From an uncultured Ellagibacter sp. (GTDB taxonomy: Bacteria > Actinomycetota > Coriobacteriia > Coriobacteriales > Eggerthellaceae), in the NCBI RefSeq assembly GCF_934617235.1, contig NZ_CAKTTZ010000020.1:1-42289 (forward strand): 42,289 bases of DNA, in the 5' to 3' direction. Under the pieces are notes generated by a model that worked only from the letters and a program-made list of their open reading frames with translations, had not been told where the DNA came from and made no database searches. Both the position numbers and the translations under genes were made by a program. Positions 23,833 to 32,732 of this stretch are shown one piece after another. The first letter of the stretch is position 1, and every line of letters starts with the position of its first letter.

Positions 23833-24288
23833 ATGACGAATCGCACTGCCGTTTCCGCACCCGAAGAGGATTCCGCCGGCAAGCCCCGGAAATCCAAGAA
23901 GGGCTCGTCGCGCCAAAAGAATATGCACAACAAGGACCTTGGTCGCAAAGGCGAGGAAGCTGCTGCGCGTTTCCTTGTGAGACGCGGATATGACATTATC
24001 GAGCGCAACTGGACTTGCATCGCCGGTGAGGCGGATATCATTGCCTTAGACGAGGATACGCTTGTCTTTGTTGAAGTGAAGACCAGGTCAAGCGCCGCAA
24101 ATGGCCTTCCAGGCGAGGCGATCACCAAGGAGAAGCGCACGCGCTACGAGAAGATCGCCTGCCTGTACCTCGAGCACTCGGAGGTGTCGGATGCGCCCGT
24201 TCGCTTCGACGTTATCTCGATCACCCTTATCGGTCCCGATCGAGCCTTCGTCCGCCATCATATCGATGCGTTCGGGGTTGGTTGGTGA
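23833..24288 (+). CDS. YraN/UPF0102 family nuclease-fold protein
   Basis: The 151-residue protein has the restriction-endonuclease-like fold of UPF0102. Core motifs are LGRKGEEAAARFLVRRGYDIIERNW, then GEADIIALDEDTLVFVEVKTRS with the Asp...Glu-x-Lys triad of PD-(D/E)xK nucleases. The cellular role of the family is uncertain, and it is often next to rnhB and comM/dprA. An N-terminal basic tail of about 35 residues precedes the domain. ATG 23833 has AAAGGAG at 23819-23825. The stop overlaps the comM start by one base. Confidence 0.9.
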   Translation: MTNRTAVSAPEEDSAGKPRKSKKGSSRQKNMHNKDLGRKGEEAAARFLVRRGYDIIERNWTCIAGEADIIALDEDTLVFVEVKTRSSAANGLPGEAITKEKRTRYEKIACLYLEHSEVSDAPVRFDVISITLIGPDRAFVRHHIDAFGVGW

Positions 24289-25859
24289 TGTACGGGCGAT
24301 GCACGGTGCTCGGCGCGACATTGCGCGGGGTCGAGGCGATACCCGTCGACGTCGAGGTCGCGGTTTCAAGCGGGCTTCCGGGCTTTGCAATCGTGGGCAT
24401 GGGCGATGCTTCGGTTCAGGAGGCGCGTGAGCGTGTGCGGGCAGCCCTGAGGGCGAGCGGATTCCAGATGCCAAGCGATAAGATCGTCGTCAACCTTGCG
24501 CCAAGTTCCCTCAGAAAGACCGGGTCTGGGCTCGATCTTCCCATAGCGGTTGCGCTTTTGGCGGCAACGGGGCAGATCGACCGCGCGAGCATAGAGAATC
24601 GTCTGTTCGTTGGCGAGCTGTCGCTTGAGGGGTTCGTGCGCGGCGTTGCAGGGTCGCTTGCGTTTGCGCTGTGCGCCAAGAAGAAAGGGTGCTCGCTTGT
24701 GTGCGCCGAGGATGGCGAATCGGTGAAGGTCGACGGGCTTGCCCAGTATGGCCTGCGCTTTCTGGGCGGTATGCGCACGGCTGCCGACCTGCCTCTGCTA
24801 TCTCCCCTTGTGCCCGGAAGCTCTTCTTGCAGCCTTGATTTCTGCGATGTTGCGGGGCATGAAGTTGCCAAACGCGCTCTGCAGATTGCGGCTGCGGGAA
24901 GGCATGGGGTGCTCATGATGGGGCCTCCCGGCTCAGGAAAGACCATGCTCGCCTCGCGGCTTCCCTCCCTTTTGCCGCCGCTCTCGCAAGACGAGGCGCT
25001 CGAGAGCGCCCTTATGCACTCGGTGGCGGGAGAGTCGATTGCTCCAATCTTGTCGGGTACGAGGCCTTTCCGCAAGCCCCATCACTCGGCGTCGCTTGCG
25101 GGGCTTGTCGGGGGAGGGTCCCCGATACGCCCGGGCGAAATCACGCTGGCGCACAACGGCGTGCTCTTCCTCGATGAGCTGTCGGAATTCAAGAGCTCTG
25201 TCTTGCAGGGCATCCGTCAGCCTATGGAGACCGGCGAAGTCCGTCTGACGCGGGCCGACGGGACGGTAACGTTTCCCGCCCGTTTTATGCTGGTTGCGGC
25301 ATCGAACCCCTGTCCTTGCGGGCATTTGGGGGATGAGGAGACGGAATGCACCTGCACGCTCACCCAGGTGAAAAACTACCAAGGGCGCATAGGGGGACCG
25401 CTTATGGACCGAATCGACCTGCATCTCGATGTGCGGAGGATTCCCCCAAGCGATGTGATCGCAACGGGGTCGGGGACATCGTCTGAAACGCTTCGGGAAG
25501 GGGTGATGAAGGCGAGGGAATTCGCACAATGGAGATTGCTCCACGATGCGGGGGTTCGCATGGCGGCGTCCGATGCTGGCAAAGGGGCGCTCGAACACGA
25601 TGCGTCAAGGTTCGGGCACGATGCGGGCTCGTCGGGGGCAAGGCGCCCCGCCGATCTGGTACGCGATTGCCATCTCTGCGAATCGAGCCGCGAATTCTTC
25701 GAGCAGTCCGCGAAAAGCCATAACATGAGCGGGCGGGCTATCATGCGCACTCTGTCCGTCGCGCGCACCATCGCTGATATGGAGGAATCTCACGAAGTAT
25801 TGATGCCGCATTTGTGCGAAGCGCTGAGTTTCCGCGTGAGGGAAGGGGTGGGTGCATGA
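24288..25859 (+). CDS. comM: YifB/ComM-family Mg-chelatase-like AAA+ ATPase
   Basis: The 523-residue protein has the N-terminal ChlI/Lon-like domain (VDVEVAVSSGLPGFAIVGMGDASVQEARERVRAALRASG), then the AAA+ core with Walker A MMGPPGSGKTMLASRLPSLLPP. Walker B lies in HNGVLFLDELSEF, followed by the RQPMETGEV sensor segment, and a Cys cluster NPCPCGHLG...CTC. The C-terminal domain includes SGRAIMRTLSVARTIADME. In Vibrio, ComM is a hexameric helicase that extends branch migration during natural transformation; here dprA is its neighbour. I use ATG 24288, which overlaps the yraN stop, though in-frame TTG 24282 or GTG 24285 are possible. Confidence 0.94.
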   Translation: MYGRCTVLGATLRGVEAIPVDVEVAVSSGLPGFAIVGMGDASVQEARERVRAALRASGFQMPSDKIVVNLAPSSLRKTGSGLDLPIAVALLAATGQIDRASIENRLFVGELSLEGFVRGVAGSLAFALCAKKKGCSLVCAEDGESVKVDGLAQYGLRFLGGMRTAADLPLLSPLVPGSSSCSLDFCDVAGHEVAKRALQIAAAGRHGVLMMGPPGSGKTMLASRLPSLLPPLSQDEALESALMHSVAGESIAPILSGTRPFRKPHHSASLAGLVGGGSPIRPGEITLAHNGVLFLDELSEFKSSVLQGIRQPMETGEVRLTRADGTVTFPARFMLVAASNPCPCGHLGDEETECTCTLTQVKNYQGRIGGPLMDRIDLHLDVRRIPPSDVIATGSGTSSETLREGVMKAREFAQWRLLHDAGVRMAASDAGKGALEHDASRFGHDAGSSGARRPADLVRDCHLCESSREFFEQSAKSHNMSGRAIMRTLSVARTIADMEESHEVLMPHLCEALSFRVREGVGA

Positions 25860-26812
25860 GCCCGACGGTATCGCAATCAGCCGTGCTTTCGGGTCCGCGG
25901 ACCGTTATCGAGTGTGGACAGGAGGGGTATCCCGAGCGTCTTTCGCGCTGCATCTCGCCGCCTGATCGCCTTTATGTGATAGGCAATGCCGCAGTGCTGC
26001 AAAGGCCGTCCCTTTCGGTCGTGGGAGCTCGCAAGGCGACCCCTTATGGGCGCGGCTGCGCGCGGCGCTTCTCGACGCTTGCGGCCATGAGGGACCTTGT
26101 GATCGTGTCCGGGGGTGCGCGGGGCTGCGACTCCGAGGCTCACCGTGCGGCAATCGCCGCCGAGTCGCCGACTGTGGCGTTTCTCGGGGGAGGGTGCGAT
26201 CGCCTGTATCCAGCCGAGAACGCCTCGCTATTCCAGGCGATCATCGATGGCGGTGGTGCCGTTGTCTCCGAGCGCGACTGGACGTTTCCGCCGGTACCGT
26301 ATGCGTTCCGCGCGCGGAATCGCCTTATCGCGAGTCTTTCTGCAGCGACGCTTATCGTTGAAGCGGGGCTGCCGTCGGGCACGTTCTCGACCGCAGACGA
26401 GGCGCTCGCTGCCGGAAACGAGGTCCTCGCGGTGCCTGGATCGATAACGTCGGCGTCTTCTCGCGGGGCGAATCGCCTGATTTCCCAGGGGGCGGTGCCC
26501 ATCATCGACGATGACACGTTTCTCGATGCCCTGTTCAGCATTTACGGCTGCCTGCGCCAGGAAGTTGTCTGCGATGGTGAATCTGCAGGGGATTCCTCGG
26601 AGATTCGGCAATCGGGCGATCCGATTGTTGCCGCGCTTCGGGCCGAGCCTTTGGGCATGGAGAAGCTTCGCGATATCGCGCGGGAGTGCACTCCTGCAGG
26701 CGAGGACCCGTGGGTGTGGCTTATGCTGCGCCTGGCGAAGCTCGAGCAGGAAGGGGAGATGGAGCGCTATCCCGATGGGCGCTTCGGTCCGGTGGTGCGC
26801 CCTCTGGTATAA
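25856..26812 (+). CDS. dprA: DNA-processing protein DprA
   Basis: The 318-residue Rossmann-like protein loads RecA on incoming single-stranded DNA. Family motifs are YPERLSRCISPPDRLYVIGN, LSVVGARKATPYGRGCA, VSGGARGCDSEAHRAAI, VAFLGGGCDRLYPAENASLF and FRARNRLIASLSAATLIVEAG. The usual GxGIDxxAH reads ARGCDSEAH here. The C-terminal 75 residues form a winged-helix-like DprA tail. ATGA overlap with comM (25856-25859) implies coupling. Competence uptake genes are not in the window, so the role could be general recombination. Confidence 0.94.
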   Translation: MSPTVSQSAVLSGPRTVIECGQEGYPERLSRCISPPDRLYVIGNAAVLQRPSLSVVGARKATPYGRGCARRFSTLAAMRDLVIVSGGARGCDSEAHRAAIAAESPTVAFLGGGCDRLYPAENASLFQAIIDGGGAVVSERDWTFPPVPYAFRARNRLIASLSAATLIVEAGLPSGTFSTADEALAAGNEVLAVPGSITSASSRGANRLISQGAVPIIDDDTFLDALFSIYGCLRQEVVCDGESAGDSSEIRQSGDPIVAALRAEPLGMEKLRDIARECTPAGEDPWVWLMLRLAKLEQEGEMERYPDGRFGPVVRPLV

Positions 26813-26813
26813 T
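26805..26813 (+). promoter_or_regulatory. Extended -10 promoter for trmFO, overlapping the dprA stop
   Basis: TGGTATAAT (TG 26805-26806, TATAAT 26808-26813) contains the dprA TAA stop codon. It is followed by a hairpin GCGGGC (26822-26827)/GCCCGC (26833-26838) and lies about 83 nt before the trmFO ATG. No convincing -35 was found. Confidence 0.45.
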
Positions 26814-26896
26814 CTCACGGCGCGGGCGCGATGCCCGCTCTTTGCACATACAGGCTGGGCACTCTGCCCGAGGCTTTGGCTTTGAGGGAGGAATCG

Positions 26897-28285
26897 ATGG
26901 GCGACATTCAGCGCACGGTGCGCGTTTTGGGGGCGGGACTTGCGGGAAGCGAGGCGGCGCTTCAGCTTGCCGATCGCGGCATTCGCGTGGAGCTTGTCGA
27001 GATGCGCCCCGAGGTCGGCACCGCTGTCCATAAAACGGGCAATGCCGCAGAGCTCGTGTGCTCGAACTCGCTCAAAAGCACGAACCCCGATAGTGCCGCC
27101 GGCATGTTGAAGGCGGAGCTCTCGGCGCTCGGGTCTCACCTCATCTCCGCTGCGATGCGCAACAGGGTGGCAGCTGGCGGCGCGCTCGCCGTCGATCGCG
27201 AGGCGTTTTCCGGCGAAGTGACGGAGCTCCTTTCCAGCCACCCTCTCATCGAGATTTCCCGCCGTTTGGTGAAAAACATCGACGAGGAGGCGGTTGGCGT
27301 TGATGCCCTTATCGTGGCAACGGGGCCTTTGACCGATGGCGATCTGGCTCGCTCGCTTTGCGAGGCGACTGGTGCCGATAACCTGGCCTTCTTCGATGCT
27401 GCGGCTCCTGTCGTCATGGCGGATTCCCTCGATCGGGACAAGCTCTTCTCGCAAAGCCGCTACGAGGAAGGCGCAGGAGACTATCTGAACGCCCCGTTTA
27501 ACAAGGAAGAATACGAGGCTTTCGCCCAGGAACTCGTGGGCGCCGAGCGCGTGATCAAACGCGAGTTCGAGTCGAAAGACCTGTTCCAGGCGTGCCAGCC
27601 TATAGAAGAGATTGCTCGCACGGGCATTGATGCGCCGCGCTTTGGAGCTTTGAAGCCCGTGGGGCTTACCGATCCTCGTACGGGGCGCAGGCCTTGGGCG
27701 GCGCTTCAGCTGCGTGCCGAGGATGCGCACGGGGAGAGCTACAACCTCGTCGGCTTCCAGACGAATCTCACGTTCCCTGAGCAGCGGCGCGTGTTCCGCA
27801 TGATTCCGGGCCTCGAGCACGCCGAGTTCGCACGCTACGGGGTTATGCATCGTAACACCTTCATCAATGCGCCTTCGCTTCTCGATTGCAACCTGCGCTT
27901 TCGCACTGAAATCGGGTCGCGGTGGAATATCCCTGTTCATGTGGCGGGGCAGCTTGCGGGAACGGAGGGCTACTGCGAGGCCATTCGATCGGGACTCCAT
28001 GCAGCGCTCGCTGTTGCCGCTGAGCTTTCAGGAAAAGAACCCCTCCCGCTTCCCGAGGACACAGCGTTCGGTGCGCTTATGAACTACGCGACTGACCCCC
28101 AGACGACGGGGTATCAGCCGATGCACGTCAATTTCGGCATCATGCGGCCGCTTGACGAGCGCATTCGCAACAAGCATGAGCGCTATGCGGCCTATGCGCA
28201 TCGCGGGGCGGCTGCGCTTGAGGGCTATTGCGAGCAACTGCGCCAAAGCGGCCTGCTCGCTTCCAAAGAAGAAGGCACGTGCTAG
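26897..28285 (+). CDS. trmFO: Methylenetetrahydrofolate-tRNA-(uracil54-C5)-methyltransferase TrmFO
   Basis: TrmFO is an FAD enzyme that makes m5U54 in the tRNA T-loop, using methylene-THF as carbon source. The 462-residue protein has the FAD-binding VRVLGAGLAGSEAALQLADRGIRVELVEMRP at the N-terminus, then ELVCSNSLKSTNPDSAAGMLKAE. The catalytic region is FNKEEYEAFAQELVGAE, FEACQPIE-like FQACQPIEEIARTG and GFQTNLTFPEQRRVFRMIPGLEHAEFARYGVMHRNTFI. The C-terminal GQLAGTEGYCEA completes the fold. Most bacteria outside Firmicutes and some anaerobes use SAM-dependent TrmA instead. ATG 26897 follows GGGAGGAAT. Confidence 0.96.
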   Translation: MGDIQRTVRVLGAGLAGSEAALQLADRGIRVELVEMRPEVGTAVHKTGNAAELVCSNSLKSTNPDSAAGMLKAELSALGSHLISAAMRNRVAAGGALAVDREAFSGEVTELLSSHPLIEISRRLVKNIDEEAVGVDALIVATGPLTDGDLARSLCEATGADNLAFFDAAAPVVMADSLDRDKLFSQSRYEEGAGDYLNAPFNKEEYEAFAQELVGAERVIKREFESKDLFQACQPIEEIARTGIDAPRFGALKPVGLTDPRTGRRPWAALQLRAEDAHGESYNLVGFQTNLTFPEQRRVFRMIPGLEHAEFARYGVMHRNTFINAPSLLDCNLRFRTEIGSRWNIPVHVAGQLAGTEGYCEAIRSGLHAALAVAAELSGKEPLPLPEDTAFGALMNYATDPQTTGYQPMHVNFGIMRPLDERIRNKHERYAAYAHRGAAALEGYCEQLRQSGLLASKEEGTC

Positions 28286-28288
28286 CCG

Positions 28289-29272
28289 ATGGTCAAGGGA
28301 AAAAGAAAGGTCTCCGCGAAGGAGGGCGAGGCTTGCGCCGCAGAGGCTCAAATCGACGATGCGGTTGTGCGCGCCATCGATGATTTCTGCTCTTCGCTCA
28401 TCGCGGAGCGCAACGCCTCGGAACATACCGTGCGCGCCTATCGGACCGACTTGGGCGACTACGGTCGGTGGGCGTATCGCGAGGGTCTCGATGCGCTTCA
28501 GGTGAGCCATCGGGATCTGCGCCGCTATCTGGCGCAACTCGATGCGGCTCGCTATTCGCGCAAGACGATCAACCGCCGTTTGTCGGCGCTGCGCACGTTC
28601 TTCCGCTGGCTGAACGTGACCGGTCGTGCGGATGCGAACCCGGCAAGTGCGCTTATCGGCCCGAAAACCGACAAGAGCCTTCCGCAGGTGCTGCGTCCGC
28701 GGGAGATGGTGCGCTTGTTGTCGGTCCACGCTTCCTGCGATGCCCGGGGGCGGCGCCGCGAGCAGTCGCTGACTGACATGCGCGACCAGGCGATCCTCGA
28801 GTTTCTCTATGCGTGCGGCGCTCGTATCTCGGAAACATCGGGGCTGCTTGAGCAGAACATCGATTTCGACGAGAAGCAGGCGCGCCTGTTCGGCAAAGGC
28901 TCCAAGGAGCGCATCGTTCCCTTGCATGACCTGGCTATAGACTCTCTGAGAAGATATGCGCTCGTGGCGCGGCCGAAGCTGCTTGACGGCAAGGAGTGTC
29001 CGTTCTTTTTTGTGTCGACGCGTGGCAACCAAATGAAGACCGATGCGATGCGCAAGATGTTCAAGGCGACGGTGCGCGAGGCGGGGCTCGATGATTCGCT
29101 TTCGCCGCACGATATGCGCCATACCTTCGCGACCGATCTCCTCAACGGCGGCGCCGATTTGCGCAGCGTGCAGGAAATGCTCGGACATGCTCGGCTTTCC
29201 ACCACGCAGGTGTACACGCACCTGTCGGTTGAGCGGCTAAAGCAAGTACATGACCAGGCGTTTCCTCGTTAG
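28289..29272 (+). CDS. Xer-family tyrosine recombinase
   Basis: The 327-residue recombinase is likely a chromosome-dimer resolvase of the XerC/XerD group. The SAM-like N-terminal DNA-binding domain is at about 27-115. The catalytic residues are complete: Arg179 (YACGARISE), Lys206 (GKGSKERIVP), His274/Arg277 (SPHDMRHTFATDLL), His300 (MLGHARLSTTQVYTHL) and the nucleophile Tyr309. Its position at the end of the dprA/trmFO block is a standard place for the housekeeping Xer gene rather than an integrase. Whether it is XerC or XerD cannot be decided. It starts 3 nt after trmFO and has a 25-residue N-terminal tail. Confidence 0.9.
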   Translation: MVKGKRKVSAKEGEACAAEAQIDDAVVRAIDDFCSSLIAERNASEHTVRAYRTDLGDYGRWAYREGLDALQVSHRDLRRYLAQLDAARYSRKTINRRLSALRTFFRWLNVTGRADANPASALIGPKTDKSLPQVLRPREMVRLLSVHASCDARGRRREQSLTDMRDQAILEFLYACGARISETSGLLEQNIDFDEKQARLFGKGSKERIVPLHDLAIDSLRRYALVARPKLLDGKECPFFFVSTRGNQMKTDAMRKMFKATVREAGLDDSLSPHDMRHTFATDLLNGGADLRSVQEMLGHARLSTTQVYTHLSVERLKQVHDQAFPR

Positions 29273-29276
29273 AAGC

Positions 29277-29621
29277 TCATTTTCCGAGAAGGTGTCTGAT
29301 GGCGGCTGCAGGGTGCTTGAAAAGCATGCGCGGACCGGAGAAGCGCATGACGGTGCGAATCGCCTCGCGCTTTGCGGGGGCATAGCAGTGGACGGGGCAC
29401 GAGTTGCAGTCCTTCTTCTCGTGCATCTTTAAGCAGCGATCCGTTCGCTTCGCGCAGTAGGCGTCGAGCTCGGCGCACGCTTCGCAGAGCGGCTCCCCGC
29501 ATATGCCGCGAGCTTCGCGCGGCTTGTCTTTGTGGTTTGCGGCGCAGTAGAGTGCAATCATCTGGGAGACGGTTCGTTTCTCCCGCTCGCGCCGCTTTCG
29601 AGTTTTCGGTGTGTCTTCCAT
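29277..29621 (-). CDS. Cys-rich 'nitrous oxide-stimulated promoter' family protein
   Basis: The 114-residue protein on the - strand has a basic N-terminus (TPKTRKRREREKRTVSQM). Eight or more cysteines follow in a conserved pattern (IALYCAANH, GEPLCEACAELDAYCAKRTDRC, KDCNSCPVHCYAPAKREAIR), and it ends MRFSGPRMLFKHPAAAIRHLL. The CPVHCY and MRFSGPRML segments match what I recall of the family named after a nitrous-oxide-stimulated promoter, whose function is unknown. The cysteine pattern suggests zinc or Fe-S binding. It converges on the Xer gene with a 4-bp gap. ATG 29621 is taken as start; an ATG at 29645 would add 8 residues, and neither has a clear RBS. Confidence 0.75.
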   Translation of the reverse strand: MEDTPKTRKRREREKRTVSQMIALYCAANHKDKPREARGICGEPLCEACAELDAYCAKRTDRCLKMHEKKDCNSCPVHCYAPAKREAIRTVMRFSGPRMLFKHPAAAIRHLLGK

Positions 29622-29834
29622 GGCTAACAGTTTAGCAAATGCCATGCGCCATCAAGGGAACTCCACGGTGGTTGCGCATCCAAGGCGCAAAAGCCGTCTG
29701 CGAATGCTTGCGCAGGTTCCCATCCATCGAACATCCTGTGCCGTTTTGGCGAACAGATGTTTTCTCGCAGATGGCTTCGCACGGGCTGCGATACAATCTT
29801 GCGGCTGTACGAATTTTCAGGAAGATGAGGGGAA

Positions 29835-32732
29835 ATGGGACAGAACTCGATCGTCATCAAAGGCGCTCGCGAGCATAACCTCAAAAACGTCGATTTGGAA
29901 ATCCCGCGCGACAAGCTGGTCGTCATAACCGGTCTTTCGGGCTCGGGCAAGTCAAGCCTTGCCTTCGACACGATGTACGCCGAAGGCCAACGCCGCTACG
30001 TGGAGAGCCTCTCCAGCTATGCGCGCATGTTCTTGGGGCAGATGAGCAAGCCCGACCTCGATAGCATCGACGGGTTGTCCCCCGCGGTGTCCATCGACCA
30101 GAAGACCACCTCGAAAAATCCGCGCTCCACGGTGGGAACCACGACCGAAATCTACGATTACCTGCGTCTTCTCTTTGCACGTGTGGGTATCCCTCACTGT
30201 CCGGAATGCGGGCGCGTCATCAAGAAGCAAACTACTGACCAGGTGACCGACGACATCCTGGCGCTCGCCGTCGACGAAACCACGCGCGCAATCATCATGG
30301 CGCCTGTGGTCGCCGGCCGTAAAGGCGAGTTCACGAAGCTTTTCGCCGACCTCGCGAAGGAAGGCTTCTCGCGCGTGCGCATCGACGGCGAAATTGTGAA
30401 GCTTACGGGCGAGCCCTTCACTCTCAACAAGAAGATCAAGCACTTCATCGACGTCGTCGTCGATCGCGTCGTGTTGAAGAAATCCGCTACAACGCGCATC
30501 GCAGAGTCGGTGGAGAACGCAACGAAGCTCGCCGAGGGGCGCGTGCTCGTTCAGGTGCTTGGCCCCGACGGCAAGCCCCAGGGCGAGGCGGGCGGCACGT
30601 CGAGCGGCGCTACGGGCGGACTCGGCGCGGGGGAGCATTTGTTCTCGCTTGCGCTTGCCTGCCCTGAGCACGGCCACTCCATGGATGAGCTGCAGCCGCG
30701 CGACTTCTCATTCAACGCGCCTTACGGCGCCTGCCCCGATTGCCTGGGCATCGGCAGCCGCGATGAGGTCGACCCCTCGCTCGTGGTGCCCGACCCGTCG
30801 CTATCCCTCGACGAGGGCGTCATCGCACCGTTTCGTACGGGAAACTACTATCCGCAGGTCATCAAGGCGGTTGCGGCCCATATGGGAGTTGACTCGTCCA
30901 CGCCGTGGGAAGACATGCCCCGTCGCGCGCAGAAGGCTATCATGTCGGGCCTTGGCAAGGAGAAAGTGCGCGTCGACTACGTCACCGTCGACGGTCGCGA
31001 AACGTATTGGTATATCGAGTGGGAAGGCGTGCTCGCCGCAGTCATGCGTCGCTACCAGGAGGCGCAAACCGACACGCAGCGTGAGCGCCTCGAGCAGTAC
31101 TTCGCGACGATTCCGTGTCAAACCTGCCAGGGCAAGCGATTGAAGCCCGAGATCCTCGCCGTCACGGTGGGCGGCAAGTCCATCCATGACGTGACGGAGA
31201 TGTCGGCGGCTGACTCTTATGCATTTTTCAACGGGCTCGAGTTTTCCGGCCAGGCCGAACGCATCGCGGGGCCCATCGTGAAGGAAATCAAGGCGCGACT
31301 GAAGTTCCTCGTGGACGTGGGGCTTGATTACCTGACGCTCGAGCGCGCCACTGCTACGCTGTCGGGCGGCGAAGCGCAGCGCATTCGCCTCGCTACGCAG
31401 ATTGGCGCGGGGCTTATGGGGGTGCTCTATATTCTGGACGAGCCTTCGATTGGCTTGCATCAGCGCGACAACGAGCGGCTTATCGCAACGTTGGAGCACC
31501 TGCGCGACCTTGGCAACACCGTCGTCGTGGTCGAGCACGACGAGGATACCATCCGCAGTGCCGACTTCGTGGTCGACATGGGACCGGGTGCGGGCGAGCG
31601 TGGCGGCGAGGTCGTTGCGGCAGGAACGCCCGCGCAGATTATGAAGGCGAAACGCTCGCTTACCGCTGACTACCTGTCGGGTCGTCGCAAGATCGAGGTG
31701 CCCGAGGTTCGCCGCCACCCCAAGCGGGGGTCCCTCAAGATGACGGGTGCTTCCGAGAACAACCTGAAAAACGTCACGCTCGAAGTCCCCATCGGGACGT
31801 TTACCGTGATCACGGGTGTTTCCGGTTCGGGCAAAAGCTCGCTTATCACCGACACGCTTGCGCCCGCCCTGGCCAATCGCGTGAATCACGCCCATCGTCG
31901 TACGGGAGCGTATCGCAAGATCACAGGGCTCGAGTCGATCGACAAGGTCATCAACATCGACCAAAGCCCTATCGGCAGAACGCCGCGAAGCAACCCCGCA
32001 ACCTATATCGGACTATGGGACGACATCCGCGCCCTGTTCTCCTCGACCCAGGAAGCGAAGGCGCGCGGATATGCCCCTGGTCGCTTCAGCTTCAATGTGA
32101 GCGGCGGCCGCTGCGAGGCGTGCAAGGGCGATGGCCAGATCAAAATCGAGATGCACTTCCTTCCCGATGTATACGTGCCCTGCGAGGTGTGCGGTGGCCA
32201 GCGCTACAACCGCGAAACGCTTCAAGTCACCTATCGCGGCAAGAACATCGCCGAGGTCCTCGACATGACGGTTGAGGACGCTCTTGCGTTCTTCGAGCAT
32301 ATTCCCGGCATCAAGCGCAAGCTTCAAACGCTTTTCGACGTGGGGCTTGGCTATATTCGCCTTGGTCAGGCGGCAACGACGCTTTCTGGCGGCGAGGCCC
32401 AGCGCGTGAAGCTCGCCAGCGAGCTCCAGAAGCGATCCACGGGAAAGACCTTCTATATCTTGGACGAACCGACCACCGGCCTTCACTTCGAGGACGTGCG
32501 GCAGCTGCTCGTCGTGTTGCAGCGCTTGGTCGACGTCGGTAATACGGTGCTTGTGATCGAGCACAACCTCGACGTGATCAAGTCAGCCGACCACATTGTC
32601 GACTTGGGTCCCGAGGGCGGCGAGCGTGGCGGAACTATCATCGCGTCGGGTACACCCGAGGAAGTCGCGCAGGTGGAAGGCAGCTATACGGGTAAGTTCC
32701 TCAAAAGGATGTTGGGGGCTCATGAAGGGTAG
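29835..32732 (+). CDS. uvrA: UvrABC excinuclease subunit A
   Basis: UvrA is the damage-recognising ATPase of nucleotide excision repair. The 965-residue protein has two ABC ATPase modules, Walker A GLSGSGKSSLAFDT near residue 31 and GVSGSGKSSLITDT near 660. Both signature/Walker B regions are intact (LSGGEAQRIRLATQIG...LYILDEPSIGLHQRDN; LSGGEAQRVKLASELQ...FYILDEPTTGLHFEDV). The second zinc module is canonical (GRCEACKGDG...CEVCGG). The first reads ACPEHGHSMDEL...GACPDC, with His in place of the second Cys, as in actinobacterial UvrA. A Gly/Ser-rich insert (about residues 240-263) precedes it. RBS GATGAGGGG. A possible -10 TACAAT is at 29792-29797. Confidence 0.98.
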   Translation: MGQNSIVIKGAREHNLKNVDLEIPRDKLVVITGLSGSGKSSLAFDTMYAEGQRRYVESLSSYARMFLGQMSKPDLDSIDGLSPAVSIDQKTTSKNPRSTVGTTTEIYDYLRLLFARVGIPHCPECGRVIKKQTTDQVTDDILALAVDETTRAIIMAPVVAGRKGEFTKLFADLAKEGFSRVRIDGEIVKLTGEPFTLNKKIKHFIDVVVDRVVLKKSATTRIAESVENATKLAEGRVLVQVLGPDGKPQGEAGGTSSGATGGLGAGEHLFSLALACPEHGHSMDELQPRDFSFNAPYGACPDCLGIGSRDEVDPSLVVPDPSLSLDEGVIAPFRTGNYYPQVIKAVAAHMGVDSSTPWEDMPRRAQKAIMSGLGKEKVRVDYVTVDGRETYWYIEWEGVLAAVMRRYQEAQTDTQRERLEQYFATIPCQTCQGKRLKPEILAVTVGGKSIHDVTEMSAADSYAFFNGLEFSGQAERIAGPIVKEIKARLKFLVDVGLDYLTLERATATLSGGEAQRIRLATQIGAGLMGVLYILDEPSIGLHQRDNERLIATLEHLRDLGNTVVVVEHDEDTIRSADFVVDMGPGAGERGGEVVAAGTPAQIMKAKRSLTADYLSGRRKIEVPEVRRHPKRGSLKMTGASENNLKNVTLEVPIGTFTVITGVSGSGKSSLITDTLAPALANRVNHAHRRTGAYRKITGLESIDKVINIDQSPIGRTPRSNPATYIGLWDDIRALFSSTQEAKARGYAPGRFSFNVSGGRCEACKGDGQIKIEMHFLPDVYVPCEVCGGQRYNRETLQVTYRGKNIAEVLDMTVEDALAFFEHIPGIKRKLQTLFDVGLGYIRLGQAATTLSGGEAQRVKLASELQKRSTGKTFYILDEPTTGLHFEDVRQLLVVLQRLVDVGNTVLVIEHNLDVIKSADHIVDLGPEGGERGGTIIASGTPEEVAQVEGSYTGKFLKRMLGAHEG

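Noticed and set aside
28289..29272. Tyrosine recombinase as an integrase of a mobile element
   Set aside because: It sits in the conserved dprA-trmFO context with no attachment site, tRNA or phage genes nearby. Housekeeping Xer is more likely.
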